Both the position numbers and the translations under genes were made by a program. From positions 227,836 through 291,835 of the forward strand of contig NZ_JAEKMI010000001.1 of NCBI RefSeq assembly GCF_020217485.1: 64,000 nt of DNA, read 5' to 3'. Of the stretch, positions 56,047-64,000 are shown one piece after another (the first letter of the stretch is position 1; each line of letters starts with the position of its first letter). This stretch comes from Mycobacterium sp. WUMAC-067 (lineage in GTDB: Bacteria; Actinomycetota; Actinomycetes; Mycobacteriales; Mycobacteriaceae). The notes below the pieces were generated by a model that saw nothing but the letters and a program-made list of their open reading frames with translations, searched no databases and was not told the DNA's origin.

Positions 56047-59028
56047 CTACTTGGTGTTGTTGTACTTGGTGATCGCGTCGTCCAGGCGCTGCAACGCGGC
56101 ACCATAGCCAGCGAAGTCGCCCTTCTTCTGCGCGTCTTTCGCCGCGCCGAGTGCAGCCTGAATCTCTTGCAGCGCAGCGGATTTGGCGGGTGACAGCGCC
56201 ACGGACCCGTCAGGCACCGGCGGTGCGGCCACCGGCGGCGGCGATCCGGGCGTGATGGCGGGTGCCGGCACACTGGCCGGCGGACTCGCCGCGGGCGTCC
56301 CCGACTCGGTGGGCTGAATGCCCGTCGCCGCCGCGCCCGCGCCGGGACCGAACAGCCCGGTGAGCGCGTCGCGCACGGTGGGGCCGTAGCCGATCTTGTC
56401 GTTGTACATCATCGCCACCCGGATCAGCCGCGGGTATGACGACGCCGCGTCGCTGGCCCCCGGGGAGGCGTACACGGGTTCGACGTAGAGCAACCCGCCC
56501 TGCCCCACCGGCAAGGTGAGCAGGTTGCCCCACCGGATCCGGTTCTGGTTGTCGCGCCCGATCACCCCGAGGTCCTGCGACACCGCCGGGTCGGTGGTGA
56601 TCGCGTTGTTGGCCAGCTTCGGCCCGTTGACCTGACCCGGGATGGTCAGCACGGTGATCCGCCCGTACGTAGCCGGGTCGGAGCTCGCGCTGATGTAGGC
56701 GGCGAGGTAGTCGCGCTTGAACCTGTTCATCGCGCTCGTCAACTGATAGGACGACGAATTGTCGTTCTTCGCAATGTTTTTCGCGACGATGTAGTAGGGC
56801 GGCTGGTAGCTGCTGGCCGTGGGGTTCGGGTCCAGCGGCACGTCCCAGAAGTCCGACGTCGAGAAGAACGTCACCGGATCGTTGACGTGATACTTCGCCA
56901 GCAGCATCCGCTGCACCTTGAACAGGTCTTCGGGATAGCGCAGGTGCTCGGCCAACTCGGGGCTGATGTCGCTCTTGGGCTTGACGGTGCCCGGGAACAC
57001 CCGCATCCACGCCTTGAGCACCGGATCCTGTTCGTCTTGCTGATACAGGCTGACGGTGCCGTCATAGGCGTCCACGGTCGCCTTCACCGAGTTGCGGATG
57101 TAGGAGACTCGCTTGTCGGGTGCGAGCCGGTTGAACGCCACCTCGTTGGAGTCCGCGGTCGCCGACTCCAGCGACGTGAGTTCGGAGTACGGGTAGTTGT
57201 CCAACGTGGTGTAGCCGTCGATGATCCACACCAGTCTCTTGTTGACGATCGCCGGATAAACGGAGCTGTCGGTGGTCAGCCACGGCGCCACCGCCTCCAC
57301 CCGGCGCGCCGGGTCTCGGTTGAACAGGATCTTGCTGTTCGAGCCGATCACATTGGAAAACAGGAAATTCCGCTCGGCGAACTTGGCGGCGAACACGCTG
57401 CGCGACAGCCAGTCGCCGAGGGCGACGCCACCGAGCCCGGTGTAGGTGTAGTTCTTGGTTTCGTTGCTGGTCTCGTAGTCGTATTCGCGATCCGCGCCGT
57501 TGCGCCCGACGATCGCGTAGTCCGCCGCCGTGTTGGAGATGACCGGCCCGTAGTAAACGCGCGGCTGGTCGAGCGGCGCGGGACCGTCGGACACCACGTT
57601 GCCGTTGGCGCCGACGACGTTGACCAGAAATTCGGGATAGCCACCGTTTTGGTTGGGGTCGTTGGCGATTCCGCGCACCGTGTTGGCCGGCGACGCGATG
57701 AACCCGTTGCCGTGGGTGTAGACCGAGTGCCGGTTGATCCAGTCACGCTGGTTGTCGATCAACCGGTCGGGGTTGAGTTCGCGCGCCGCCACGACGTAGT
57801 CCCGCAACGACCCGTTGCGGTCGAGGTACCGGTCGATGGAGAGCTGGTCGGGGAAGTAGTAGAAGTTCTTGCCCTGCTGGAACTGGGTGAACGCCGGGCT
57901 GACGATGGTCGGGTCGAGCAGCCGGATGTTGGAGGTGGTCGCGCGGTCGTCGGCGACCTGCTGGGCGGTGGCCTGCGCGTCGCCGGTGTAGTTGCGGTAG
58001 GTGACCACGTCCGCCGTGAGACCGTAGGCCTGGCGCGTCGCGGCGATGCTGCGGCTGATGTATTCGCTTTCCTTTTGCGCGGCATTGGGTTTGACGCTGA
58101 TCTGTTCGACGATCAACGGCCAGCCCGCGCCGACGATCAGCGACGACAGCAACAGCAGGACCAGGCCGATCGCGGGAATCCTCAAGTCCCGCAGGACGAC
58201 CGCGGAGAACACCGCGCCCGCGCAGATCAGCGCGATCGCCATGAGGATCAGCTTCGCCGGCAGCACGGCGTTGATGTCGGTGTATCCGGCTCCGGTGAAG
58301 GGCTTGCCGCCGCGGGTGTGCGACAACAGCTCGTAGCGGTCCAGCCAATAGGCGACCGCCTTGAGCAGCACCAACAGCCCGACCAGGGTGACCAGCTGGA
58401 TCCGCGCCGAACGGCTCAGCGCACCGGTGCGTCCGGACAGCCGAATGCCGCCAAAGACGTAGTGGGACAACACGTTGGCCACGAACGCCAGGAACACCGC
58501 CACGAACAGGTAGCTGAGCAGCAGCCGGTAGAACGGCAACTCGAACGCGTAGAAGCCGAGGTCCTTGCCGAACTGCGGGTCCTTGATGCCGAAGTCTCCG
58601 CCGTGCAGGAACAGTTGGATCCGCACCCAATAGCTTTGCGCGATGATGCCGGCCAGCAAGCCGATCGCCACCGGTACGCCGACACTGACCAGGCGCAGCC
58701 GGGAAAGGACCACGGCGCGGTACCGCGCCACCGGGTCGTTGTCGTTGCTCGGCACGAACACCGGGCGGGTGCGGTAGGCCACCGCGAGCCCGGCGAACAC
58801 GATGCCGCCCACCAGCAGGCCGGCGATGAGAAAGACCACGAACCGGGTGACGAGCACGGTGGAAAACACCGAGCGGTAGCCGAGCTCGCCGAACCACAGC
58901 CAGTCGACGTAGGCGTCGATCAGCCGCGGACCCGCGAGCAGCAAAGCGATCACACCCAGTGCGATCAGGATCAGAATCCGGCTACGCCGAGTCAGCTTCG
59001 GCATTCTTGCGGTGGGCCGCATCCCCAC
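56047..59028 (-). CDS. UPF0182 family large membrane protein (Rv3193c homologue)
   Basis: 993 residues from a GTG at 59028 that has GGGAG 8 bases upstream; ATG at 59022 is an alternative that would match the M. tuberculosis start I recall (Rv3193c, 992 aa). Seven hydrophobic helices occupy the first 300 residues. A long extracytoplasmic part rich in Tyr and Asn follows, then a Pro/Ala-rich linker (about 895-935) and a C-terminal helical hairpin ([20 protein letters not shown]). UPF0182 proteins are widespread in actinobacteria and cyanobacteria with unknown function. First of the conserved block Rv3193c-Rv3197. Confidence 0.92.
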   Translation of the reverse strand: MGMRPTARMPKLTRRSRILILIALGVIALLLAGPRLIDAYVDWLWFGELGYRSVFSTVLVTRFVVFLIAGLLVGGIVFAGLAVAYRTRPVFVPSNDNDPVARYRAVVLSRLRLVSVGVPVAIGLLAGIIAQSYWVRIQLFLHGGDFGIKDPQFGKDLGFYAFELPFYRLLLSYLFVAVFLAFVANVLSHYVFGGIRLSGRTGALSRSARIQLVTLVGLLVLLKAVAYWLDRYELLSHTRGGKPFTGAGYTDINAVLPAKLILMAIALICAGAVFSAVVLRDLRIPAIGLVLLLLSSLIVGAGWPLIVEQISVKPNAAQKESEYISRSIAATRQAYGLTADVVTYRNYTGDAQATAQQVADDRATTSNIRLLDPTIVSPAFTQFQQGKNFYYFPDQLSIDRYLDRNGSLRDYVVAARELNPDRLIDNQRDWINRHSVYTHGNGFIASPANTVRGIANDPNQNGGYPEFLVNVVGANGNVVSDGPAPLDQPRVYYGPVISNTAADYAIVGRNGADREYDYETSNETKNYTYTGLGGVALGDWLSRSVFAAKFAERNFLFSNVIGSNSKILFNRDPARRVEAVAPWLTTDSSVYPAIVNKRLVWIIDGYTTLDNYPYSELTSLESATADSNEVAFNRLAPDKRVSYIRNSVKATVDAYDGTVSLYQQDEQDPVLKAWMRVFPGTVKPKSDISPELAEHLRYPEDLFKVQRMLLAKYHVNDPVTFFSTSDFWDVPLDPNPTASSYQPPYYIVAKNIAKNDNSSSYQLTSAMNRFKRDYLAAYISASSDPATYGRITVLTIPGQVNGPKLANNAITTDPAVSQDLGVIGRDNQNRIRWGNLLTLPVGQGGLLYVEPVYASPGASDAASSYPRLIRVAMMYNDKIGYGPTVRDALTGLFGPGAGAAATGIQPTESGTPAASPPASVPAPAITPGSPPPVAAPPVPDGSVALSPAKSAALQEIQAALGAAKDAQKKGDFAGYGAALQRLDDAITKYNNTK

Positions 59029-59102
59029 TGGCTACGCTCCCTGATCGATTGCTAGACGGTGACAACTCTACGCATTGCGACAACCGGCGATCCCGCGCTT
59101 GC

Positions 59103-60125
59103 CTAGCAACTCGGCGGCTGCCCACCGGACGTGATCGCGTGCAGCGCATCTACTGCCTGGCCGAGCGTCTCGACCTTGACCAACCGCAGTCCGGACGGAT
59201 TGTCCGAACTGGCCTCGTAACAGTTCTTCGCCGGCACCAGAAACACCGTCGCCCCGGCCGCGTGCGCGGCGACCATCTTGTGCGTGATGCCGCCGATCTG
59301 GCCGACCTTGCCGTCGGCGGTGATGGTGCCGGTACCCGCGATGAAGTTCGACCCGGCCAGGCCCCCGGTGGTCAACTTGTCGACCACCGCCAGGCTGAAC
59401 ATCAGCCCGGCGGACGGGCCGCCGATGTTGGCGAGGTTGAAGTCCACGACGAACGGCGCCCACGGCGCGTCGAGCACCGCGACGCCGACGTAGCCGTAGT
59501 CGCGGTCCTTGTTGGCGCCCAGCGTGATCTGCGCCACACCGGCGGGTTCGTTCTTGCGGCGGTAGTCGATCGTCACGGTCTGACCGGGTTTGGTGCTCTT
59601 CAGCAGCCCGGTGAAAGCGTCGACGGTGGCCACCGGCGTGCCGTTGACCGCGTCGATGGCGTCGCCGGCCTTCAGCTTGCCCGCCGAGGGACCGGGTTCG
59701 GGGACCTTCGCCACGGTGACCGCTGAGGGGTACTTCAAATAGCCCAATGCCGCGTATTCGGCGCTGTCCTCGGACTGCTTGAAGTCCGCGTTGTTGGCCT
59801 TGTCCACTTCCTCCCGGGACTTGCCGGGCGGGTAGATGAGGTCGCGCGGCACCAGCTGTTCGGTGTCCGAAAGCCAAAGCGTCAGCGCCTCGCCCAGCGT
59901 CAGATCGTCGCGCTGGGACACCGTGGTCATGTTCAGGTGACCGGTGGTCGGATGCGTCAGGGTGCCCTGGATCGCCACCACCTGCTTGCCGTCGACCTCG
60001 CCGAGCGTGTCGAAGGTGGGGCCGGGACCCAGCGACACGAACGGCACCGTCACCACCGCCAGCAAGACGCCGAACACCACGATCGGCACCAGCGCGACCA
60101 TCAAGGTCAGGATGCGCCTGTTCAC
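59103..60125 (-). CDS. PDZ-Lon membrane-anchored serine protease (Rv3194c homologue)
   Basis: 340 residues from a GTG at 60125 (VNRRILTLMVALVPIVVFG), the same length as I recall for Rv3194c. An N-terminal membrane anchor (about 5-28) is followed by a PDZ-type domain (about 125-215, DAIDAVNGTPVATVDAF) and a Lon-type catalytic domain. The nucleophile Ser is in IGGPSAGLMFSLAV near 240 and the Lys of the dyad in GGITHKMVAAHAAGA near 280. It should degrade or process envelope-facing proteins. It is divergent from the zincin-like gene and 74 bp upstream of the UPF0182 gene, same strand. Confidence 0.9.
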   Translation of the reverse strand: MNRRILTLMVALVPIVVFGVLLAVVTVPFVSLGPGPTFDTLGEVDGKQVVAIQGTLTHPTTGHLNMTTVSQRDDLTLGEALTLWLSDTEQLVPRDLIYPPGKSREEVDKANNADFKQSEDSAEYAALGYLKYPSAVTVAKVPEPGPSAGKLKAGDAIDAVNGTPVATVDAFTGLLKSTKPGQTVTIDYRRKNEPAGVAQITLGANKDRDYGYVGVAVLDAPWAPFVVDFNLANIGGPSAGLMFSLAVVDKLTTGGLAGSNFIAGTGTITADGKVGQIGGITHKMVAAHAAGATVFLVPAKNCYEASSDNPSGLRLVKVETLGQAVDALHAITSGGQPPSC

Positions 60126-60249
60126 GCCGAACACACTAGACGGGCCACGTCGCCGGTCATTCGGCTGCAAGGGTCCGGTTACGTGGTTCAGCTACAAGCT
60201 GACCCGCCGTCGCGCGCCTTCCGATCCCACGGTGAGTACCGTTGGGGTC

Positions 60250-61626
60250 ATGGCTGACCTGCCGTTCGGCTTCTCCCACGGGGAGGACCCCGACAAACCC
60301 GGGAAAAAAGATCCCGATTCGGGCTCGAACCCTTCCGACCCGTTCGCCGCGTTCGGCATGAGCGGCGATTTCGGCATGGGTGACCTGGGGCAGATCTTCA
60401 CCCAGCTGGGTCAGATGTTCAGCAGCGCGGGCACCGTCGGACCCGGCGGAACGGCCTCGGGGCCGGTCAATTACGAACTGGCGCGTCGCGTCGCGTCGAA
60501 TTCGATCGGCTTCGTGGCGCCGGTGCCGGCCACGACGAACTCGGCGATCGCCGACGCGGTGCACCTGGCCGAAACCTGGCTGGACGGGGCGACGGCACTG
60601 CCCGCGGGCACCGCCAAGGCGGTGGGTTGGACGCCCGCCGACTGGGTCGACAACACGTTGGAGACGTGGAAGCGGCTGTGTGACCCGATGGCCCAACAGA
60701 TCTCGACGGTGTGGGCGGCGTCGCTGCCCGAGGAAGCCAAGAGCATGGCCGGCCCGCTGCTGCAGATGATGTCGCAGATGGGTGGCATGGCGTTCGGCTC
60801 GCAGCTCGGGCAGGCGCTGGGCCGGTTGTCCCGCGAGGTGCTGACCTCGACCGACATCGGTTTGCCGTTGGGCCCCAAGGGAATTGCGGCGATCATGCCC
60901 GACGCCGTCGAATCGTTCACCACCGGACTCGAGCGGCCGCGCAGCGAGATCCTGACCTTCCTGGCCGCGCGCGAGGCCGCCCACCACCGGCTGTTCAGCC
61001 ACGTCCCCTGGCTGTCGAGCCAACTACTGGGCGCGGTCGAGGCCTACGCGATGGGCATGCAGATCGATATGTCGGGAATCGAGGAGCTCGCCCGCGACTT
61101 CAATCCGGCGTCGCTGTCGGATCCGGCGGCGATCGAAAACCTGTTGGGGCAGGGCGTTTTCGAGCCCAAGGCCACTCCCGCGCAGACGCAGGCGCTGGAG
61201 CGCCTGGAGACGCTGCTCGCCCTGATCGAAGGGTGGGTGCAGGTGGTGGTGGCCGCCGCCCTGGGCGACCGGATTCCGGGCGCGGGCGCGCTCGGTGAGA
61301 CGCTGCGCCGGCGCCGCGCCAGCGGCGGCCCGGCCGAGCAGACCTTCGCGACGCTGGTCGGGTTGGAGCTGCGGCCGCGCAAGATGCGTGAAGCCGCCAC
61401 GTTCTGGGAGCGCCTGACGCAGGCCGCCGGGGTCGACACCCGCGACGGCATTTGGCAACACCCCGACCTGCTGCCCGACGCCGAGGACCTCGACGAGCCG
61501 GCCGGATTCATCGACCGGGTCATCGGCGGCGACACCAGCGGCATCGACGAGGCGATCGCCAAACTCGAGCGCGAGGGCCAGGATCCTGAGGGGCCGGGCC
61601 CCGGCACCGGTTCTGTGGATAACTGA
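60250..61626 (+). CDS. Zinc-dependent metalloprotease-like protein, DUF2342/zincin type (Rv3195 homologue)
   Basis: 458 residues from MADLPFGFSHGEDPD at 60250; upstream in-frame sequence belongs to the divergent promoter. The N terminus is Gly/Asp-rich and disordered-looking. The family region (about 80-450) has ARRVASNSIGF, IMPDAVESFTTGLERP, the metal-site-like FLAAREAAHHRLFSHVPWL near 238-256 and LELRPRKMREAATFWERL near 375. It is annotated in relatives as a zincin fold or F420-biosynthesis-associated hydrolase; activity is unproven and HExxH is not exact. Conserved neighbour order supports homology to Rv3195. Confidence 0.87.
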   Translation: MADLPFGFSHGEDPDKPGKKDPDSGSNPSDPFAAFGMSGDFGMGDLGQIFTQLGQMFSSAGTVGPGGTASGPVNYELARRVASNSIGFVAPVPATTNSAIADAVHLAETWLDGATALPAGTAKAVGWTPADWVDNTLETWKRLCDPMAQQISTVWAASLPEEAKSMAGPLLQMMSQMGGMAFGSQLGQALGRLSREVLTSTDIGLPLGPKGIAAIMPDAVESFTTGLERPRSEILTFLAAREAAHHRLFSHVPWLSSQLLGAVEAYAMGMQIDMSGIEELARDFNPASLSDPAAIENLLGQGVFEPKATPAQTQALERLETLLALIEGWVQVVVAAALGDRIPGAGALGETLRRRRASGGPAEQTFATLVGLELRPRKMREAATFWERLTQAAGVDTRDGIWQHPDLLPDAEDLDEPAGFIDRVIGGDTSGIDEAIAKLEREGQDPEGPGPGTGSVDN

Positions 61627-61662
61627 GCGGAGCCATTGCCTCCTGCGTGACACAGTTGCGCG

Positions 61663-62529
61663 GTGACTCAGCAGTGCCAGGCGGTGCTGTCCACCTATGC
61701 GCTGGACCCGGCGATGCCGGTGCTGCTGCGGCCCGACGGCGCGGTCCAGGTCGGCTGGGATCCCCGCCGCGCGGTGCTGGTGCGCCCCCCGAGCGGCTTG
61801 CCCACCGCCGAACTGGCCACGCTGTTGCGGTCCATGTCGTCCCCGACCCCGCTGCCGGAGTTGCAGCGGCGGGCGCTCGACCGTGGCCTGACCGACGCCG
61901 ACGGCCTGAGAAGCCTGGTGGCCCAACTCGTCGGCGCCGGGGTGGCGACCGAATGCGGGCGACCGCGCGGCCGGGCCCCGTCGGTGCGCGTGCACGGCCG
62001 CGGGCCGCTCTCGGAGCTGCTGATGGAGTCGTTGCGCTGCTCGGGCGCCCGGATCGCGCACAGCAGCCAACCGCACGCCGCGGTGTCGGCCGGCGACGTC
62101 GACCTGGTCGTGTTGTCGGACTACCTGGTCGCCGACCCGCGCATGGTGCGCGATCTGCACGATCAGGGCGTCGCGCACCTGGTGGTGCGGGTGCGTGACG
62201 GCATCGGGCTGGTGGGTCCGCTGGTGATCCCCGGCGTGACGAGCTGCCTGGCCTGCGCGGACCTGCACCGCCGGGACCGCGACGCGGCGTGGCCGGCGAT
62301 TTGTGCGCAGCTGCGGGAAACCGTCGGCGTCGCCGACCGCGCCACCGTGCTGGCGACCGCGGCGCTGGCGCTTTCTCAGGTGAACCGGGTGATCGCGGCG
62401 GTGCGCGGGCACGAGGCGGCCTCCGATGCGAAGCCACCCCAGACGCTCAACGCGACGCTGGAATTCGATCTGCACGCCGGCGCGATTGTCGCGCGGCAAT
62501 GGGAGAAACACCCGTTGTGCGCCTGCTGA
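61663..62529 (+). CDS. Cyclodehydratase/ThiF-like protein (Rv3196 homologue)
   Basis: 288 residues from a GTG at 61663, 36 bp after the zincin-like gene. The N-terminal 90 residues (LLRPDGAVQVGWDPRRAVLVRPP) resemble the leader-binding winged-helix region of TOMM cyclodehydratases. The rest is a Rossmann-like half with VRVHGRGPLSELLMESL and paired cysteines in TSCLACADLHRRDRD near 188 and KHPLCAC at the end, a likely zinc site. No YcaO enzyme or precursor peptide is seen nearby. The ATP-binding Arg-finger of true E1 enzymes is not evident, so it may be a carrier or scaffold protein. Confidence 0.75.
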   Translation: MTQQCQAVLSTYALDPAMPVLLRPDGAVQVGWDPRRAVLVRPPSGLPTAELATLLRSMSSPTPLPELQRRALDRGLTDADGLRSLVAQLVGAGVATECGRPRGRAPSVRVHGRGPLSELLMESLRCSGARIAHSSQPHAAVSAGDVDLVVLSDYLVADPRMVRDLHDQGVAHLVVRVRDGIGLVGPLVIPGVTSCLACADLHRRDRDAAWPAICAQLRETVGVADRATVLATAALALSQVNRVIAAVRGHEAASDAKPPQTLNATLEFDLHAGAIVARQWEKHPLCAC

Positions 62530-62624
62530 CGCGGGCGCACCCGCTGACCTGCGCCTACGGATTGTGACAACGAGCGTTGTCGTCTTCTCTCCACATCGCG
62601 CAGGCCATCATGGATGATGGTTAC

Positions 62625-63953
62625 GTGGCAGACATCAAACGGGGCCGGGCTGCGCGTAACGCCAAGCTGGCCAGCATTCCGGTCGGATTCGCCGGTCGGG
62701 CAGCGCTCGGATTCGGTAAACGGCTGACGGGTAAGTCCAGGGACGAGGTCCAGGCCGAGCTTCTCGAGAAGGCCGCCCACCAATTGTTCACCGTCTTGGG
62801 TGAGCTCAAGGGCGGCGCGATGAAGGTGGGCCAGGCGCTGTCGGTGCTCGAGGCCGCGATCCCCGAGGAGTTCGGCGAGCCCTACCGCGAGGCGTTGACC
62901 AAGCTGCAGAAGGACGCCCCGCCGCTGCCCGCGGCCAAGGTGCACCGGGTGCTCGACGCCCAACTGGGCACCAAGTGGCGTGAGCGGTTCAGTTCGTTCG
63001 ACGACACCCCCGTGGCCTCGGCCAGCATCGGCCAGGTGCACAAGGGGGTGTGGTCCGACGGCCGCGAGGTGGCGGTCAAGATCCAGTACCCCGGAGCCGA
63101 CGAGGCGCTGCGTGCCGACCTCAAGACCATGCAGCGGCTGGTCGGGGTGTTCAAGCAACTCGCGCCGGGCGCCGACATCCAAGGCGTGGTCGACGAGCTG
63201 ATCGAGCGCACCGAGATGGAGCTGGACTACCGGCTCGAGGCCGAGAACCAGCGCGCCTTCGCCAAGGCGTATCACGACCACCCGCACTTCGCGGTGCCGC
63301 GCATCGTGGCCAGCGCGCCGAAGGTGGTGATCCAGGAGTGGATGCAAGGCACCCCCATGGCGGAGATCATCCGGCACGGCACCGTCGAGCAGCGCGACCT
63401 GATCGGCGCCCGCCTGCTCGAGCTCACGTTCGACGCGCCGCGCCGGCTGGAGATGCTGCACGGCGACGCCCACCCGGGCAACTTCATGCTGCTCGACGAC
63501 GGCCGCATGGGCGTGATCGACTTCGGCGCCGTCGCGCCGCTACCCGGCGGCTTGCCGATCGAGCTCGGCATGAGCATCCGGCTCGCCCGCGACAAGAACT
63601 ACGACCTGCTGTTGCCGACGATGGAAAAGGCCGGCTTCATCCAGAAGGGCCAGCAGGTGTCGGTGCGCGACATCGACGACATGCTGCGCCAGTACGTCGA
63701 ACCGGTCGAGGTCGACGTCTTCCACTACACCCGCAAGTGGCTGCAGAAGATGTCGGCCATCGAGATCGACCGGTCCGTGTCGCAGATCCGCACCGCCCGG
63801 CAGATGGACCTGCCGCCCAAGCTGGTGATTCCGATGCGCGTGATCATGTCGGTGGCCGCGATCCTGTGTCAGCTGGACGCCCACGTGCCGATCAAGGCGC
63901 TCTCCGAAGAGCTGGTGCCCGGGTTCGCCGAACCGGACAGCGCGGTCGTCTAG
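62625..63953 (+). CDS. ABC1/UbiB-family atypical kinase (Rv3197 homologue)
   Basis: 442 residues from a GTG at 62625 (VADIKRGRAARNAKLASIP), matching my memory of Rv3197; ATG at 62610 or 62577 would add a short tail. Family motifs: GGAMKVGQALS (KxGQ) near 66, SASIGQVHKG and VAVKIQYPG (ATP Lys) near 132-155, the HGDAHPGNFML catalytic loop near 284 and VIDFGA (metal Asp) near 305. ABC1 proteins are unusual ATPases or kinases acting in isoprenoid-lipid metabolism. In M. tuberculosis the gene precedes whiB7 and has been linked to macrolide tolerance. The last 47 bp of the window hold nothing identifiable. Confidence 0.93.
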   Translation: MADIKRGRAARNAKLASIPVGFAGRAALGFGKRLTGKSRDEVQAELLEKAAHQLFTVLGELKGGAMKVGQALSVLEAAIPEEFGEPYREALTKLQKDAPPLPAAKVHRVLDAQLGTKWRERFSSFDDTPVASASIGQVHKGVWSDGREVAVKIQYPGADEALRADLKTMQRLVGVFKQLAPGADIQGVVDELIERTEMELDYRLEAENQRAFAKAYHDHPHFAVPRIVASAPKVVIQEWMQGTPMAEIIRHGTVEQRDLIGARLLELTFDAPRRLEMLHGDAHPGNFMLLDDGRMGVIDFGAVAPLPGGLPIELGMSIRLARDKNYDLLLPTMEKAGFIQKGQQVSVRDIDDMLRQYVEPVEVDVFHYTRKWLQKMSAIEIDRSVSQIRTARQMDLPPKLVIPMRVIMSVAAILCQLDAHVPIKALSEELVPGFAEPDSAVV

Positions 63954-64000
63954 TCCGCGCGGTCGTGGAGTTCACGAAAGTGCAACTACCGACCCCCACA

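Overview
The window is high-GC actinobacterial DNA that I read as a nontuberculous Mycobacterium, possibly close to the M. avium complex. Three things support this. The gene order at the right end (56.0-64.0 kb) matches, from memory, the Rv3193c-Rv3197 block of M. tuberculosis. There is an 18-kDa-antigen type Hsp20 like those of M. leprae and M. avium. MceA-type, MPT64-type, FAAL and IdeR-box features are also present. I see no insertion sequence, transposase, phage gene or CRISPR array.

Layout. 0-9 kb holds metabolic and housekeeping genes: HHE hemerythrin-like protein (cut by the left edge), PknH-like sensor-domain protein, aldo/keto reductase, SDR, membrane PAS-GGDEF protein, glycogen debranching enzyme and zinc alcohol dehydrogenase. 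9-15.7 kb is rich in stress and signalling genes: GAF-ANTAR protein, NDH-2-like flavoprotein, DUF1360 protein, MerR regulator divergent from hsp18, PAS-ANTAR protein and a sensor kinase/LuxR regulator pair. 15.6-19.9 kb holds membrane proteins and one unrecognised 352-aa protein.

19.9-26.1 kb (minus strand) is a tight four-gene operon: FAAL-ACP-thioester reductase, a PF10118-type protein with diiron-like motifs, an Asp-nucleophile alpha/beta hydrolase and a flavin/[2Fe-2S] reductase. It looks like an acyl-reducing and oxidising lipid pathway whose product I cannot name. 26.6-29.7 kb holds a lipid-kinase-like gene, an SDR and a DMT transporter.

29.7-47.5 kb (minus strand) is the centrepiece: a formyltransferase, a 14-TM-type exporter and a 5080-residue four-module NRPS ending in a reductase. 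The three genes form one operon behind a near-consensus IdeR iron box. I infer an iron-regulated, possibly exochelin-like (formylated hydroxamate) siderophore or metallophore system.

47.6-50.6 kb carries two tandem orphan MceA-like genes that share a 773-bp stretch with no difference I could find. 50.9-53 kb holds a hypothetical gene, a glutathione-peroxidase-family thiol peroxidase, an MPT64-like secreted protein and an initiator tRNA with a strong terminator. 53-56 kb holds a cupin/nitroreductase/HD-protein operon facing a GlxA-type regulator. 56-64 kb is the conserved core block: UPF0182 membrane protein, PDZ-Lon protease, zincin-like protein, cyclodehydratase-like protein and ABC1 kinase.

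Start codons were chosen from visible ribosome binding sites and remembered family starts. Family names come from motifs read by eye; no database search was possible.
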